The notes below the pieces were generated by a model that had not been told where the DNA came from, did not search any database, and saw only the letters and a list, made by a program, of their open reading frames with translations. A DNA stretch of 64,000 nucleotides. Origin: Gnetum montanum. Taxonomy: Eukaryota; Streptophyta; Gnetopsida; Gnetales; Gnetaceae. The stretch lies in contig MNCI01004926.1 in NCBI GenBank assembly GCA_015680685.1, positions 414,897 through 478,896 on the forward strand, written 5' to 3'. Positions 35,180-46,940 of this stretch are shown here, piece by piece; position 1 is the stretch's first letter, and each line of letters begins with the position of its first letter. Both the position numbers and the translations under genes were made by a program.

Positions 35180-36547
35180 ATGGCGAGTTCTTCCAGAAGA
35201 CCAACTCCAGGTTCCATTTCTACTTTCTCTTATATTCAATGTTTATCGAACTATTGCTCCTCGAATGTGAGTATGTTGCCACCACCGCCTTGCCAAAAAG
35301 ATTTCTATCCCAAATCTTCGTTGCACACTTTTGAGTCCTTCCAATCCATGCATTTTAGTGAATGTGATTTAGGTATCGCTGGTTTTGGCCTTCACCCAGT
35401 CGCTCTTACTTTTTTTGACCCGGGGGAGGTAGAGAAATGGAGAAAAGAAGGTTATCAATACATTCATCTTGCTGAAATCGCTATTCATCTTCATCCACAC
35501 TTTAACTATAGATTAAAGATACCTTATTGGATTGCATTAATAGATAGAAGATTTAAGTCGTTTCAGGAAGCCATTATCACACAAGCAAAGGGAAGACTAG
35601 TTTTAGATGCTTTGATTATAATGATTCCCAACTTCATGCTTTCTCTTTCTGATCCACACTTATTTAATAGTTTAATGCTTATTACATATATTCCTGTTGA
35701 TATTATAGATCGTAGTGTATACTGCACAATAGGAACTCGGTTAAGTTTCAAGTTATTTAGTTCAGTTAGTATCCAAACCCTTTTACCTTTTGGCCAACAA
35801 GCTCTCTCTGTTGGTTCGACAAATTTAGAGTACCAGACACAAATCAATACAGAAGATCTCTCGATTCATAGACTCTTTCTAGATTTAGAAGATCCATTAG
35901 AAGAATACTATGAGCTGAAAAAAGCAAAAAAATCTTTGTTTAGATCATCATCAAAATCTTGAATATATTATGTAGAGTTACAACCACCAAAGCTGTTACC
36001 CTATGATCCATTAGCTCCCAAACCTGTTAAACCAACCAAACCTTTAATCCTGTTTAAACAAAAATCGTCTTATGAGGAACAGGAAGAAAAAATACAAAAA
36101 ATGGAAAAACTCTTCAAAGAACTAGGTATCACTCTAGATCCTAGGAGAGTCATAAAACAAAAGGGAGAAAAAACAGTAATAGATCATTCAACTGATCAAA
36201 AGGGAAAAACACTTTTAGAATAAGTCTCTACATCTAGTTCAGAAGATGATGTATCATGCTCAAGTAAACCAAGCAAACCATCACAACTCTGTACACATGA
36301 AAACCTGCACAAAGTAGATCATGACATCAGATGTGTTGAATGTGATGAATTATTACGGATCAATATGAATACAGGAGAATCAAAAGACATAGCTCATATG
36401 ATGCAATATAAAACATCTGAAGAACAACCTTCTGACATCATCAAACTTCATAATTGGAAAAACCATAAACACACAAATATGCCAATGCAAACCATTTTAT
36501 TGCACACACAACAGCTTTACAGAACTGAAATTAATGCTTGTTTTTAA
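35180..36547 (+). pseudogene. Endogenous caulimovirid movement protein (30K type) and following polyprotein segment
   Basis: ATG 35180 opens 260 codons to a TGA at 35960-35962. The same frame continues past it to 36547, with a further TAA near 36222, so this is one long frame with two in-frame stops. Residues about 70-220 resemble the caulimovirid cell-to-cell movement protein of the 30K superfamily: an E-K-W-R...Y.YIHL start, a central ...D.RF..FQ... segment, and an ...L.D.H... segment. After the first stop the product becomes proline/lysine- and serine/acid-rich, as in linkers between movement and coat domains. The coat, protease and RT that should follow are absent on this strand. Function in an exogenous virus would be tubule formation and plasmodesmal transport; the copy is broken. 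Confidence 0.72.
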
Positions 36548-36856
36548 GTAAGACGCATCAAAGAACGATATCTCTTTGAGTGATGGAGAGAATGCTTAGT
36601 TTCTGAGCAAGGAGCATCAAGAAACTGATATCTTCTCCTTTACAAACACTCTTACAGAATGAAAACTCACACTTCTACTTCTACTTGACTCTAGCTATTT
36701 CTTATGCTATATGCAATATGATGCGATCTGATACTTCCTTCACACAATACCTTGCTATTTATAACTTACAACCTGACTTAGTCTGAATGGATGACAACTA
36801 GGACAATCTACTTTTAAAGATTCAAATCCACTATACAAAGATTATGGCAGACAATA
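36548..36856 (-). promoter_or_regulatory. Probable pararetrovirus intergenic/promoter region at an inverted junction
   Basis: On the minus strand, downstream of the 226-codon ORF, a TATA box (tataaatag, 36763-36755) is followed by a Ser-codon-like ct/ag-rich leader. This is the usual place of the pregenomic RNA promoter in caulimovirids. The plus-strand movement-protein fragment ends at 36547, so the join between the two opposite fragments lies in this stretch. No frame is present. Confidence 0.4.
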
Positions 36857-37537
36857 TTATCGTGATGGAGGACTGTTTGGGCCGAAATCTACATCATCAC
36901 CATTAGAATTGACTTCTCTGTTATGGAACTCATCAATACTATAATCATAGCATCCTGGTGAACTTGAAGGCGTGCTATCTGTACTGACATTGGATCCCTC
37001 TAAGTGGAGCCCAACAAGATATATCTTGGATTCTCTACCCCCGGCAGCACGATATTCATCAATACGGTAGTCATGATAATACAATTCCAGCGTGTAAGGC
37101 ACGTTCAGATGGATATGACAGTGATGTTGGATGTCATAAGAGTTTGTCGTATGCACATCTTGATAGAAAGCTTGATCCCATGTGTTTTGCCAGTCGGTCC
37201 TTTTTTCAATGCATGTGACTAAAAAGTAAACAGGACCGGATGCCATGTGAATGAAATGCCATGCCATAGTAGTAGCACTTCCGTAGAAAGCAAAATCACC
37301 ATGATGTTCTGACAGGCGTGCTCTAAGATATCTCGAATAGTTAGGTGGGAGATGCACAGAAGCATGACCGAACCGTGCCCACCAATACCAAAACATTTCA
37401 GAATCATAGGATGGCATATATTGAGAATTAAACTCAATCCGGTACATATGGAAATCACTTGGCTGATAATAAGGCCAATTTAAACAGTCATTTGAATACC
37501 AGTTTTCAAAATCAAGATGACTGATTTTAATATCCAT
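36857..37537 (-). CDS. Uninterrupted 226-codon ORF downstream of the pararetroviral RT-RNase H
   Basis: This is the longest stop-free frame in the viral fragment. The protein is rich in Y, H, W and S, with an F-W-Y-W-W cluster at residues about 48-52 and an acidic/serine tail, and no membrane segment. It lies in the same orientation as, and about 270 bp after, the RNase H end. The plus-strand 72-codon and minus-strand 79-codon frames overlapping it are shadows. Florendoviruses and some other Caulimoviridae have a second ORF of unknown function at this place, and I infer that identity from position only. It is unusual that it is intact while its neighbours are broken. Confidence 0.6.
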   Translation of the reverse strand: MDIKISHLDFENWYSNDCLNWPYYQPSDFHMYRIEFNSQYMPSYDSEMFWYWWARFGHASVHLPPNYSRYLRARLSEHHGDFAFYGSATTMAWHFIHMASGPVYFLVTCIEKRTDWQNTWDQAFYQDVHTTNSYDIQHHCHIHLNVPYTLELYYHDYRIDEYRAAGGRESKIYLVGLHLEGSNVSTDSTPSSSPGCYDYSIDEFHNREVNSNGDDVDFGPNSPPSR

Positions 37538-37805
37538 GGCTAAATGGATATAGGGAGATGGAATGGGTGTTCTAGTGGTCCTAATTGAAGGAGAATTAAA
37601 GGCTGTAAAAACTCATTGAGTTATGGATGAACTTCCTCCTTATGCTTCAGTACTAGAGCAAAATTCTTCCCAGCTAGATTGATATCAGCTTGTTTCAACA
37701 AAGTACTGTGGAAAACTAAGAAAACGTTCATGAGCTAAACATGGACGTAACCTTCTAGAAGAACGAAGAGTCCATCCTTAGCCCCTTAAAAGCTCTGCAC
37801 AGATT

Positions 37806-38720
37806 TCAAACATTAGTAGAACTAGAGAATTGGAATTCTCTAGTTAGAAAATCTGCTAAGCAATTTTTATGACCTTCTAAATATTCACTATCAAATTCAA
37901 AATTTTCTAAAAATAAACTGTATCGAATTAACTGTGTATGAGCCACCTTAGAAAGCTTTTTAGATTGTAGATATTTATCAAAATGTTTCAAATCACTCCT
38001 TATGATGAATTGCTGTGGTTGGAGGAATAACCGAAACTTTTCGATCCCCTTAACAATAGCAACAAGTTCTTTGTGAGAACTATGATATTTCTATTGTGCT
38101 TCGTTGAACTTTCCTGAAGCATACCTACAAATTCTGATTGTATGATTTTGTTCTTGTTTTAGGGTAACTCCCCAAAACAGTTCAGAGGCATCAATTTCAA
38201 GGATAAATTTTCCTTCCACTGGGAGGAATAATGGAGGCAAATCTTGACAAGCTTGTTTAATCTTTTTGACAGCCTCAGTGCATGCATCAGTCCATGGAGG
38301 AGAATGTTTCTGTAGTAATTTATTTAGAACATCTCGTTCTTTAGCAATACCTTTAAACAAACCAGAAACATAATTAATGCATCCTAAGAAATGTTGTATT
38401 TGAACTTTATTTTCTAAAATATCAGGAAATTTAATAATACTTTGTATTATATGAGGTTGTAATTTAATGATTCCTGCAAAGATTTCTAAACCTAAAAACT
38501 CTATATTGGATTGTCTGATCTTCATTTTTGTTGGTGAAAGGACAAGACCATTTTTATCTATAAGATTAGAAAAAATATTTAAATGTTCTATATGTTCTTG
38601 TACAAATTTACTAAGAACTAAAATATCATCTATATAAGCTAATATAAATGGATAAGAATGAAAAATAGAATCCATCATCTTTTAGAAAATAAAAAATATT
38701 TATCTTTGGCACATTGGAAA
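37806..38720 (-). pseudogene. Endogenous caulimovirid reverse transcriptase-RNase H, truncated
   Basis: The minus-strand frame 38678-38091 (195 codons) holds RT motif C (Y-I-D-D, 38636-38625), then an ...LSPTK...FLGLEI segment and the thumb/connection, and then the RNase H start (...LEIDAS...). 37991-37806 continues with the RNase H end (...N.LADFLTREF). Upstream of 38678 the palm region survives only as short degenerate matches (for example NVPKI) to about 38720; fingers and protease are missing. A stop separates the two open parts. The FLG.EI...I and DFLTRE patterns fit Caulimoviridae better than Ty3/gypsy. It ends about 100 bp before element 3. Confidence 0.82.
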
Positions 38721-38818
38721 AATTTAAATATCTTTTCTCTAATAGACATTATGATCTTAATCTCATTCCTCATTTTTTGGAGGATCACCATTATATGCAT
38801 CTATCTATGTAACATAGC

Positions 38819-39746
38819 TGATAAGTGGCGAGGTATCCCTACATTCAACCATACGAATATGAGCATTTCACGCATGATTCGGTCAAACTCCGTAGATGGG
38901 CTTGTTGTAGTATCTAGATGGTTACTCGTTGATTGTAGTTCGCTGTCTTCCCACCTAGACTAGTAAATGCTTTGTCACATATGGGTTAGTCTAGGGTGAG
39001 GTGTATGATGTGGTCCTAGACTAGTGCTACTCCTAGAGACAATGGAAAATAACCTTAATTAAGCTAAGAGGGAGTGAGAGAGAGAGAATCTAACTAATCA
39101 AACATGGGGGAAGAGAGTCTAATCTAGCCTAAGTGCGATGAGAATCTGTTCCTTAATCATCCATACACATCTTGGACCTCATGTATGACTACCACTGGGA
39201 TTACCAAGCGCATGTCCTAGGAATGCTACTGGGATACCAAGTAGTCACACTTAAATGCTCGTGATTAAGTCGTACCCATTCCACATTTACTAACAAGGAT
39301 AGGAGATGAGGGTAGAGAAATATTAATTATGAAAGCAATAAATAACAATTAAAATTAAGTGAATGCTACAATGATGAAGTAATCTTGATCTTTATTGCTA
39401 GTCATGTGCATGTCCAAGTACGTCACACTCGAATAAAGGTTTTGTACAATTACAATCATCACACTGCAGGCATGCACTGGGGAAAGGATTGAGAGGAAAA
39501 ACTAACAAAAAGATCCTACTCTAATACTAACTTCCTATGACTCTCCCATGTGCCCAATTATGTATTTATAGGCTCACACAGGGACCATGATATTGTGTAT
39601 CTGATATTGCTAGGGAGGCCACGATATCACGTACCCAATATCGGGGGTCTAATAATAGGGCTCATCAGACTTAATATCTTGTACCTGATATCAGGGGTCC
39701 AATAACAGGGGTATGATAACAAGACCTAGCAACCCATGATTCATCA
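38819..39746 (-). repeat. 3' LTR of element 3 (type B)
   Basis: 928 bp. The plus strand starts TGATAAGTGGCG and ends CCCATGATTCATCA. The GATATC-like array lies at about 39588-39710, much decayed (gatattg, gatatc, gatatca). A (ga)n run lies at about 39074-39088. TATA region at about 39564-39572 on the minus strand. Confidence 0.9.
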
Positions 39747-39927
39747 TGCCTCTACAACTGAATAACAACTCGTCCTTGAGTCAAAGAAAGTGAGGAACAA
39801 GTTCAATTGATTACACAGTGGATAGGTATGGGATTATTAACTAACTAGAAATTTATTCATGCTGCAGTGGAGAGTTGAATATAAAAAAATTGGGACATAG
39901 ACATAAAATTACAAAGTTCATTGGAAC

Positions 39928-40354
39928 TCATGTGGTTCCTACTGGTGGTGGCTCCTCCATGGGTTGTTCTACACTCCAGGCTTCTGACATTGATACCATT
40001 GAAGAAGTGCTTGACATTTATCCTCTTTTATCCAAGGATTATGAGTTTTCCATACTGATGTTCCAATGTTTGATGGATTTTGTGCTTCCATTGACATGGT
40101 AGCTGTGGGAACACTTGATTGGTCTTAACATGTCATGCTGAAAATAGTTATCGTTCCTCTTCATAGGCTCAGGCCCTGACCTCTCCACCTTTTACTTGGC
40201 TAGACTGTGCAGTGACAAGAGTTCCCTAATGGATGTTGAATGATTTTTCCTCCTACTCTACATGTTCTATATGAGGTCCTTGGTCTCTGCTTCCCCTTTG
40301 GCATTCAATTGCACCTTGAGAAGGTCCTCCTTGTTGTCCTCTTTTAGGGGCCAT
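39928..40354 (-). pseudogene. ORF2 of element 3, internally deleted
   Basis: Starts at ATG 40354 with MAPKRGQQGGPSQG, which parallels the ORF2 start of element 4 (MAPKCGQQEGPTQG). It ends at the conserved tail MEEPPPVGTT and TGA (39930-39928). The 60-odd N-terminal codons jump directly to AYEEER..., which in elements 4 and 5 is about 70 codons from the end, so roughly 2.4 kb of ORF2 was lost. The ATG is preceded by tttgattatag, a splice-acceptor-like sequence. The plus-strand frame 39875-40102 is the antisense shadow. Confidence 0.75.
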
Positions 40355-41830
40355 CTATAATCAAACAAAGATCAATTGTTACTAAGGTTATTAAAATAAG
40401 TTCAATTATTTCATACCTTACTCATTGCCTTTAATAAATGTTAAATTCTTTGCTTAGTATGATTTTAGAGTTAGAAAAAAAATTTGAAGGAAGTTGCCCT
40501 AAAAGTTTAATGTTGAACCTGATTTGTTTAGGTGACACATAAAAGGACATGTAATGGTTTTGAGGAACATTTGATGAAATGATGACAAATGAAAGAATAG
40601 ATTTGGCAATGAAGTACTCGGAGGTTATAAAATGATGTGGTGGTGTGCAACAAGTACAAATTACAAAAGTCACGTAAGTGGGTCCTCCCCAAAGCAGGTT
40701 CCAACATAGGATGCCCTTGCATAACCACCCTAAAGATGTCCATAGGCACTAAAAGGGTTAAATATAATCTACATCAATGCAACAAAACACACACATGTTG
40801 ATACCACCATGATGAGATATGAATTCAATGCTATACAAGACACGAGTCACAATTACATGAACAGCGAGATGAGATGAATTGTAGAAGGGATTGTAGAGAT
40901 TGGGACATGAGGTAACTAACCTAGGGCATAATGAATCTTGAGTGTAGGGCATGATTAATGTGTCATGAGCCTGTCACTCCAAAATCAAGACCAAGTCCAT
41001 TACTCCGATCAATGACATTGCATTGTTTCATCCAATGATGGGCAACCATAAGAGCACCACGACAGCAAGGCATATGATCACTTGGCATCTTGTCCATGGG
41101 AGGAGTGATTTGGATGTTCTCTACAGCAAATACACACAAATTTTTTTTCTTGATCTTTTCTTTCTTGTTTCTTTTATGTGTTGTTATTTTTTTTGTTGTT
41201 GTTGTTTTTTTTTTATTGCTTTTTAGCTGCTTTGGCACTTTTTCCTTTCCAATAGTGAACTAGAGAAGCCGCCAACCTTCAGGCATGGGTGCATGTCTTT
41301 CCAATGGAATCCCCAAGAATAGCATTGAGTTTCTTTATTGAGTGCATTGATTACTCTTACTCCCATTTTTTTTACATCTTCAAGGATCTTGATACAACCA
41401 AGCTGCATGATAGCACCTATAGATGTCACCAAAAAGAATCCACAAGTCCCCTTGATATCACACCTTGGTCATTCCTTCTTGGTCCATCATTTTTTTCTTT
41501 GGGCATAATGAGCACACCACTACTTTTAAGTTTTCATGATATCAAGAATATCATTGTACCCAGAGTAGGACCTCTTATTAATAGAATGGTTGGGTGGATG
41601 TGGTGAGCTCGCTGTCCAAATAATTAATCACTTGAGACTTGATAACATAGAACAACACCTCAACTGATGAGTCACATGAGTATTTTATTCACCAATGAGA
41701 ATACCCATAAAAAGATAAAAACATAAAATAATAAACAAAAAGATAAAACAACAAGTTGAAAGATAAAAAAACTGGAAAACAAAAATTTTAAAATTAAGAA
41801 AAAGAAAAGGAAAAATATTTATTAATTTTG
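40355..41830 (-). other. Conserved non-coding region between gag and ORF2 of element 3
   Basis: Closely parallels 50788-52700 of element 4 block by block (tcctccccaaag, tgagatgaattgtagaagg, ggcataatgaatc and others). The low-complexity A-rich part at 41695-41820 corresponds to the tandem-array position in element 1. Open frames here on both strands are homopolymer-rich and not conserved between the elements. Confidence 0.6.
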
Positions 41831-42389
41831 CTTGTTAGAATGGAGGATATCACCCATAACTAAATGATTGAGCATGGCTAGAATTAATAAATGGAAGGTT
41901 AGGATCCATGCATGTTGGAAATATTAGGACCTAGTCATATCCAAACCACTAGGTGTCTTTTGATGTGGTGGTTGGAATGTACCCAACTTGGGGTTCACGC
42001 ACTTAATTAAAGTTGGCATAGTGGGGCAAATTATAAAATGTAGTCATATGATAAGGAGTTGTCCCACTACGGCACCCATGACCATAAGTTGGTATGCAAG
42101 GATCGATATGTCTCCCTACATGCCTATATTCATTGGGCTACATGATTGTTGGAGTGTTGATTGGTGGCTCTGATAAGGTAACATGAGGTGTTGCATTCAC
42201 GGTGAAAGATGCATCATATTGTTGAACTTGTGCTGAGTTGGAAGATGCAGTGGTTTCTGAACTAAGGTGTCCATTTCTACAGTCATGTCTAAAGAAAGTA
42301 TGCTTCGATGTTGTGGAGGATTCCCACTACAGTTGAAAATAGCAACACAATTCATGTTTGTGGGTCGATGCTATGGTGCAAATCCTTCA

Positions 42390-44140
42390 GGAACACTTGC
42401 TAGTGATGTAGAAGGAGGTGAAGGATGAGAATGTTGAAATTGAGAAGAAGTGTAATGTACATGAGGTGGTGGTCCTGTTGGAGAGGATATGGGTTAATAG
42501 TATGTAAGAGAATGATAACAATGTGGTGAGATAGAGGACGTTGACCCAGTTGGGGAAATAGGATACTGAACTTGATAAGCACTTGAGTTCGGATGGTAGG
42601 AAGGGTGTGACTAGTTTTGCGGTGGCCTCACCCACAACTGGGGTTTCTACCACTGTGGTTGAACCCAATATTTTTGTACGAAGTCTGGATGTAACATTCC
42701 TCCCAAATGCTCATGTAAATGTGACCAGATTGGACATTGTCCTTTGGGGTAATTGTACAGACAAACATCACATTGATACGTATGATTAGCAGTTGAGTTC
42801 CTATTCCCTTCAACCCTTCTTTCCAATTTTCTAAAGGTGTTCTATCCTGCTTCTTGGTTCGTCATGGTTCTACCTCCTATAGTGTTGACATATTCTCCAC
42901 ATTTTTCATGTATCCATTCTGTCATCTTATTGATCTTTGCCTCAATTTCATCTAGTGATTGTAGTACGAGCAAAGATGGTTTCACCTCCTTGTGATGAGT
43001 TGGTTTCTCCTCTTCATGATTATGGACCTTTGTTAAATTGAGATTTTGATCCCATTGATATTTTTCAACATTCTTCCATTTAGCCATTTCTTCTTCTTCT
43101 TTGGCTACCCACTTAATAAGATCTTGGAATTGGTAGGTTCATAGCTCGTATAGTTGACCTACGGCATACATCCCTAGGGTTTCCCTTGTTTCATTACAGA
43201 GCCCATACATGATATGGTACATTAGCCTTTCCTTGGAGAACCCATGGCCTAGGCAGTTGTTTAATGATGCATAGCATCTTTCTAAGGCCATGTTCAAGGG
43301 TTCATGTTGTCCATGTTTCCATTCTTGGATTTGTCTCCTCAAGGCTAACACTCTTGCATAAGTTTGATATCTTTAATTGAAGAGTTATACCATTGTCAGC
43401 CAATGGTGAATTGATTTTGGATTTAAAGACCAATACCATACTTTGGCTTGGCCAACGAGTGTCATAGGGAAGAGCTTAAGTTTTTTCCACATATTATCAA
43501 TATTGTTCCATGCATAGGCATCATAGAAGGCTTGTAAATGATGTTGTGGATCTAAATCATAGCTTGCTAAAAACTTGGGAAAGTTATTTTAATCAAGCCT
43601 GGGAAGACAGCTTTCCTTATGATGCTTACGGGATATTTGAATAGCCTCTTCTATATGCATTAGGCTCTTAGTGGCCAGCAAGGGTTCATTGTCACTAAGT
43701 AGGTTATGAGTTTGTGAGTTGGGATGATGTTTTCTTTGTTGATGTTGGTGTTCCTGACTTTGCCTCTGGGTTTGATTTTTATTTCTACGTTGACCCCTTG
43801 AAAGGCAGTCATCCGTGTCACGACCTGACATTGAAGGACCAAAGGATGAGAAAGAAGTGGAAGACTCATCATGACTTTTGTAAGTCTCCCAATCATCCCT
43901 AGATAAATTCTTATTAATTATTAAGAAGGTCTTAGGCCTTACGAGCCCCCTCGTTCTAGGGGATGTCCCATCTTCACTAGAGATGTTTGATTTGGATGAC
44001 AAAAGTCCTCGAGTATCGTTGGGGTGTTTATGAACATATGAAACTCCTACATAAGATTAAGTACTCCAAACTTCTTCATTGGTTCTCCAATGAATTACCT
44101 CACTAGATGTTTTGTTATCACTATTTTGTGAAAGAGACAT
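42390..44140 (-). pseudogene. gag of element 3
   Basis: ATG 44140 opens a frame (MSLSQNSDNKTSSE) that stays in register to about 42842 with only stop codons as damage. The pieces 44002-43589, 43351-43139 and 43087-42842 are all in the same frame. The Gag core at about 43590-43100 shows LFPMTL, KVWYWSL, RYQTYA, QIQEWK and CLGHGF, the same landmarks as elements 1 and 2. A degenerate zinc knuckle (CDVCLYNYPKGQC, His replaced by Tyr) lies at about 42770-42730, and a P/Y/S-rich tail follows to about 42390 or beyond. It is more diverged from elements 1 and 2 than from element 4. No protease was recognised after it. Confidence 0.78.
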
Positions 44141-44255
44141 TGTTGTCAATTATGTGTGACTTAATTGAGTTTAATTTCTTTATCTGAAATATATATTGTT
44201 AATACCCTATTACAACAATCTTGTATGATATAACTAATCTAGATAACTAGCACCA

Positions 44256-44273
44256 TCCCTGGCAACAGCACCA
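44256..44273 (-). promoter_or_regulatory. Primer-binding site of element 3
   Basis: The minus strand reads TGGTGCTGTTGCCAGGGA next to the LTR; decayed complement of tRNA-Asp. Confidence 0.8.
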
Positions 44274-44274
44274 A

Positions 44275-45203
44275 TGATGAGTGGCAAGGTACCCCTACAC
44301 TCAACCATACGAATATGAGTGTTTCATGCACGATCCGCTCAAACTCCGTAGATGGGCTAGTTGTGGTATCTAGATGGTTACTAATTGATTGCAAGTCACT
44401 GTCTTCCCACCTGGACTAGTATATGCTTTGTCACGTATGCGTTAGTCTAGAGTGAGGTGTATGATGTGGTCCTAAACTAGTGCTACTCCTAGAGGCACTG
44501 GAAAATACCTTAATTAAGCAAAGAGGGAGTGAGAGAGAGAGAGAATCTAACTAATAGGACATGGGGGAAGAGAGTCTAAGCTAGCCTAACTGCAATGAGC
44601 ATCCATTCCTTAATCATCTATACACATCTTGGACCTCATGTATGACTACCACTAGGATTACCAAGTGCATGTCCTAGGAACGCTACTGGGATACCAAGTA
44701 GTCACACTTAAATGCTTGTGATTAAGTCATACTCATTCCACATTTACTAACAAAGATAGGAGATGATGGTAGAGAAATACTAATTATGAAAGTAATAAAT
44801 AATAATTAAAATTAAGTGAATGCTGCAATGATGAAGTAATCTCGATCTTTATTGCTAGTCATGTGCGTGTCCAAGTACGTCACACTCAAATAAAGGTTTT
44901 TTACAATTACAATCATCACACTGCAGGCATGCACTAGGGAAAGGGTTGAGAGGAAAAACTAACAAAAAGATCCTACTCTAATACTAACTTCCTATGAATC
45001 TCCCATGTGCCCAATTATGTATTTATAGGCTCACACAGGGACCATGATATCGTGTATCTGATATCACTAGGGAGGCCACGATATCACATACCCGATATCG
45101 AGGGTCCAATATCGAGGGTCTAATAATAGGGCTCATCAGACTTGATATCTTATACCCGATATCAAGGGTCTGATAATAGGACCTAGCAACCCATGATTCA
45201 TCA
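44275..45203 (-). repeat. 5' LTR of element 3 (type B)
   Basis: 929 bp, collinear with 38819-39746. GATATC array at about 45045-45170 with better preserved gatatcg units. Minus-strand TATA region at about 45018-45028. Confidence 0.9.
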
Positions 45204-45208
45204 ATAGT

Positions 45209-46935
45209 CATCTTCTCTTTATTAAAGAGTTATAATTTATCATCTTAAACTCCCTTACTAATAAAGCTTCTAACTCAAATAACTAGACCAATAAACTAAA
45301 CTATTCTAGTTCTTCTCACCTATGATTAACCTCTCCCTCACTAATACTTTTATTAAGATCCCTCACATTACTCTCTTTCCTAAATCATGGAACTAAGTGT
45401 TGATTACCTTCATCTCCAAGAATTGATTTTCTTATTTCTTGAATTAGTGCAAATCCTTCAACCTATGCTCATTTCTCTACAAATTTTATGCCAAAGTTCA
45501 AGCCAATCAACTATTTCTTCTCTTCTAGTTATCATTAATCCCACACAAATAGGATTTATTTAGCATTGATACATTATTGATGATATCATTATCACTGATG
45601 ACATTATTATCATGAATTAAAATCTTCATTAGGCCGAATGCACTAGAATCCTTGTTATCATAATTAAGATTATTTTGATAAAAGCATATGATATTATCTT
45701 ATGGAAGGCCTTGATTCCAACTATGAAGTTCTTTGACTTCAAAGAATAATGGATTCATTGAATTGCTTTTATCTTTTTACTAGATTATTTATCATTTAAT
45801 TGGAGGCTCATCAATCTAAATGATTTAGCTCAAGAGAAATGATAAGGTAATCCTTTCTCCCACTTCCTTTTACCACTATTTCTAAACTATTGAATTCTTG
45901 TTTATCACATACTATACTCACTTACTCATTAATGTCGCTGAGACATATACAAAAGTATCCAAATTATACTATGATCCTCATCAATTCCATAGTGCATAAT
46001 GTGCAGCTTTTTTGATAAGGGCTACAACTCTTCTCTAGGTTTTCTAGTCTCCAACTTAATTAGACAAAGTTGCTATTTACAACATTGAATATCATACATG
46101 AAATTTTTACTACATTGCCCACATCCTTAGAGCCATTTTAAATCTCTTCCAAATACTTATCTTAACACCTTTCCCTTTTTTTCTCATCCATAAGTTTGAT
46201 TTTGGAATGTTGCTTATGCCAACATGCAACAACACTTATCCTATAGGTACAATCTTCATCTCTCATCTATCAACCACCTCCTCCTGACTAATACCATGTT
46301 TCAAATCATTTCCACCAATGCTACAGTGATGATTTTGTCATCAAAATGTTTTCATGCAAAATTGACAAGCCAATTAAACATTTCATCTAGAAAGATGATG
46401 ATACCCAAGGTTAAATTCACCTCATGCATTGAAAATGAGTGGTCCAATCCAAGATAAATGATGGTACTAAGCTATCCTTATTCAGCCTCATCATCATGTG
46501 ACATCTCTTTCATCTTACCCATTTTTGGATTATGTTGCAACAAGAACCTCCTATCTAGGAATAAATTTTAATGATGAAATATAACTCTCATTAGCATCCT
46601 CAAATATTGGTCCCCTTTTATTTTTACTCCCAACTAATAATTTCTGCAAATTTGATCTTCCACTGACTCATCTAGATTAATATTTCTTCACACAGATCAT
46701 TTATCACTTCTAGATGGTCATTGATGATGAACCAAAGTACCACAATTTCTAGCCCCATACTTCTATATGCATGGATTTCCACTAGTTGGGATCCAACCTT
46801 TGCTAACTTGAACTTTTCCTATTACTCTATTTAGAATTCCATGTCATCACTTCCATTACTCACCTCTCTTTCAAACACAATGACTTCTCCATTTCTAGTA
46901 TTGTACCTACCTATCCACATGTCCTTTGCAACATG
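45209..46935. other. No gene seen
   Basis: AT-rich spacer between elements 3 and 4. Short frames only (for example 77 codons at 46224). It does not read as a continuation of the pararetroviral RT, so the viral fragment ends before, or at, element 3. Confidence 0.5.
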
Positions 46936-46940
46936 ATAAC

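Larger units (their letters stand above)
38819..45203 (-). mobile_element. Element 3: complete non-autonomous LTR element (gag + deleted ORF2)
   Basis: LTRs at 38819-39746 (3') and 44275-45203 (5'), flanked by ATAGC (38814-38818) and ATAGT (45204-45208), a 4/5 target duplication. Internal 4.5 kb on the minus strand: primer-binding site, gag from 44140, low-complexity and conserved non-coding blocks, and an internally deleted ORF2 (40354-39928). No protease, RT or integrase was recognised. The two LTRs are about 90 percent alike by eye, so the insertion is old. Confidence 0.88.

Noticed and set aside
37004-37222. Plus-strand 72-codon frame and minus 37458-37219 frame
   Set aside because: Shadows of the 226-codon minus ORF.
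39875-40102. Plus-strand 75-codon frame with VVPTGGGSSMG, similar to 47856-48068 plus
   Set aside because: Antisense of the conserved ORF2 tail (MEEPPP.GTT); the similarity reflects the minus-strand coding.
41023-41606. Overlapping plus frames of 67 and 105 codons in element 3
   Set aside because: Not maintained in the collinear region of element 4 and rich in homopolymer; treated as non-coding.
46224-46457. 77-codon plus frame between elements 3 and 4
   Set aside because: No motif, no repeat relation, composition of chance AT-rich frames.
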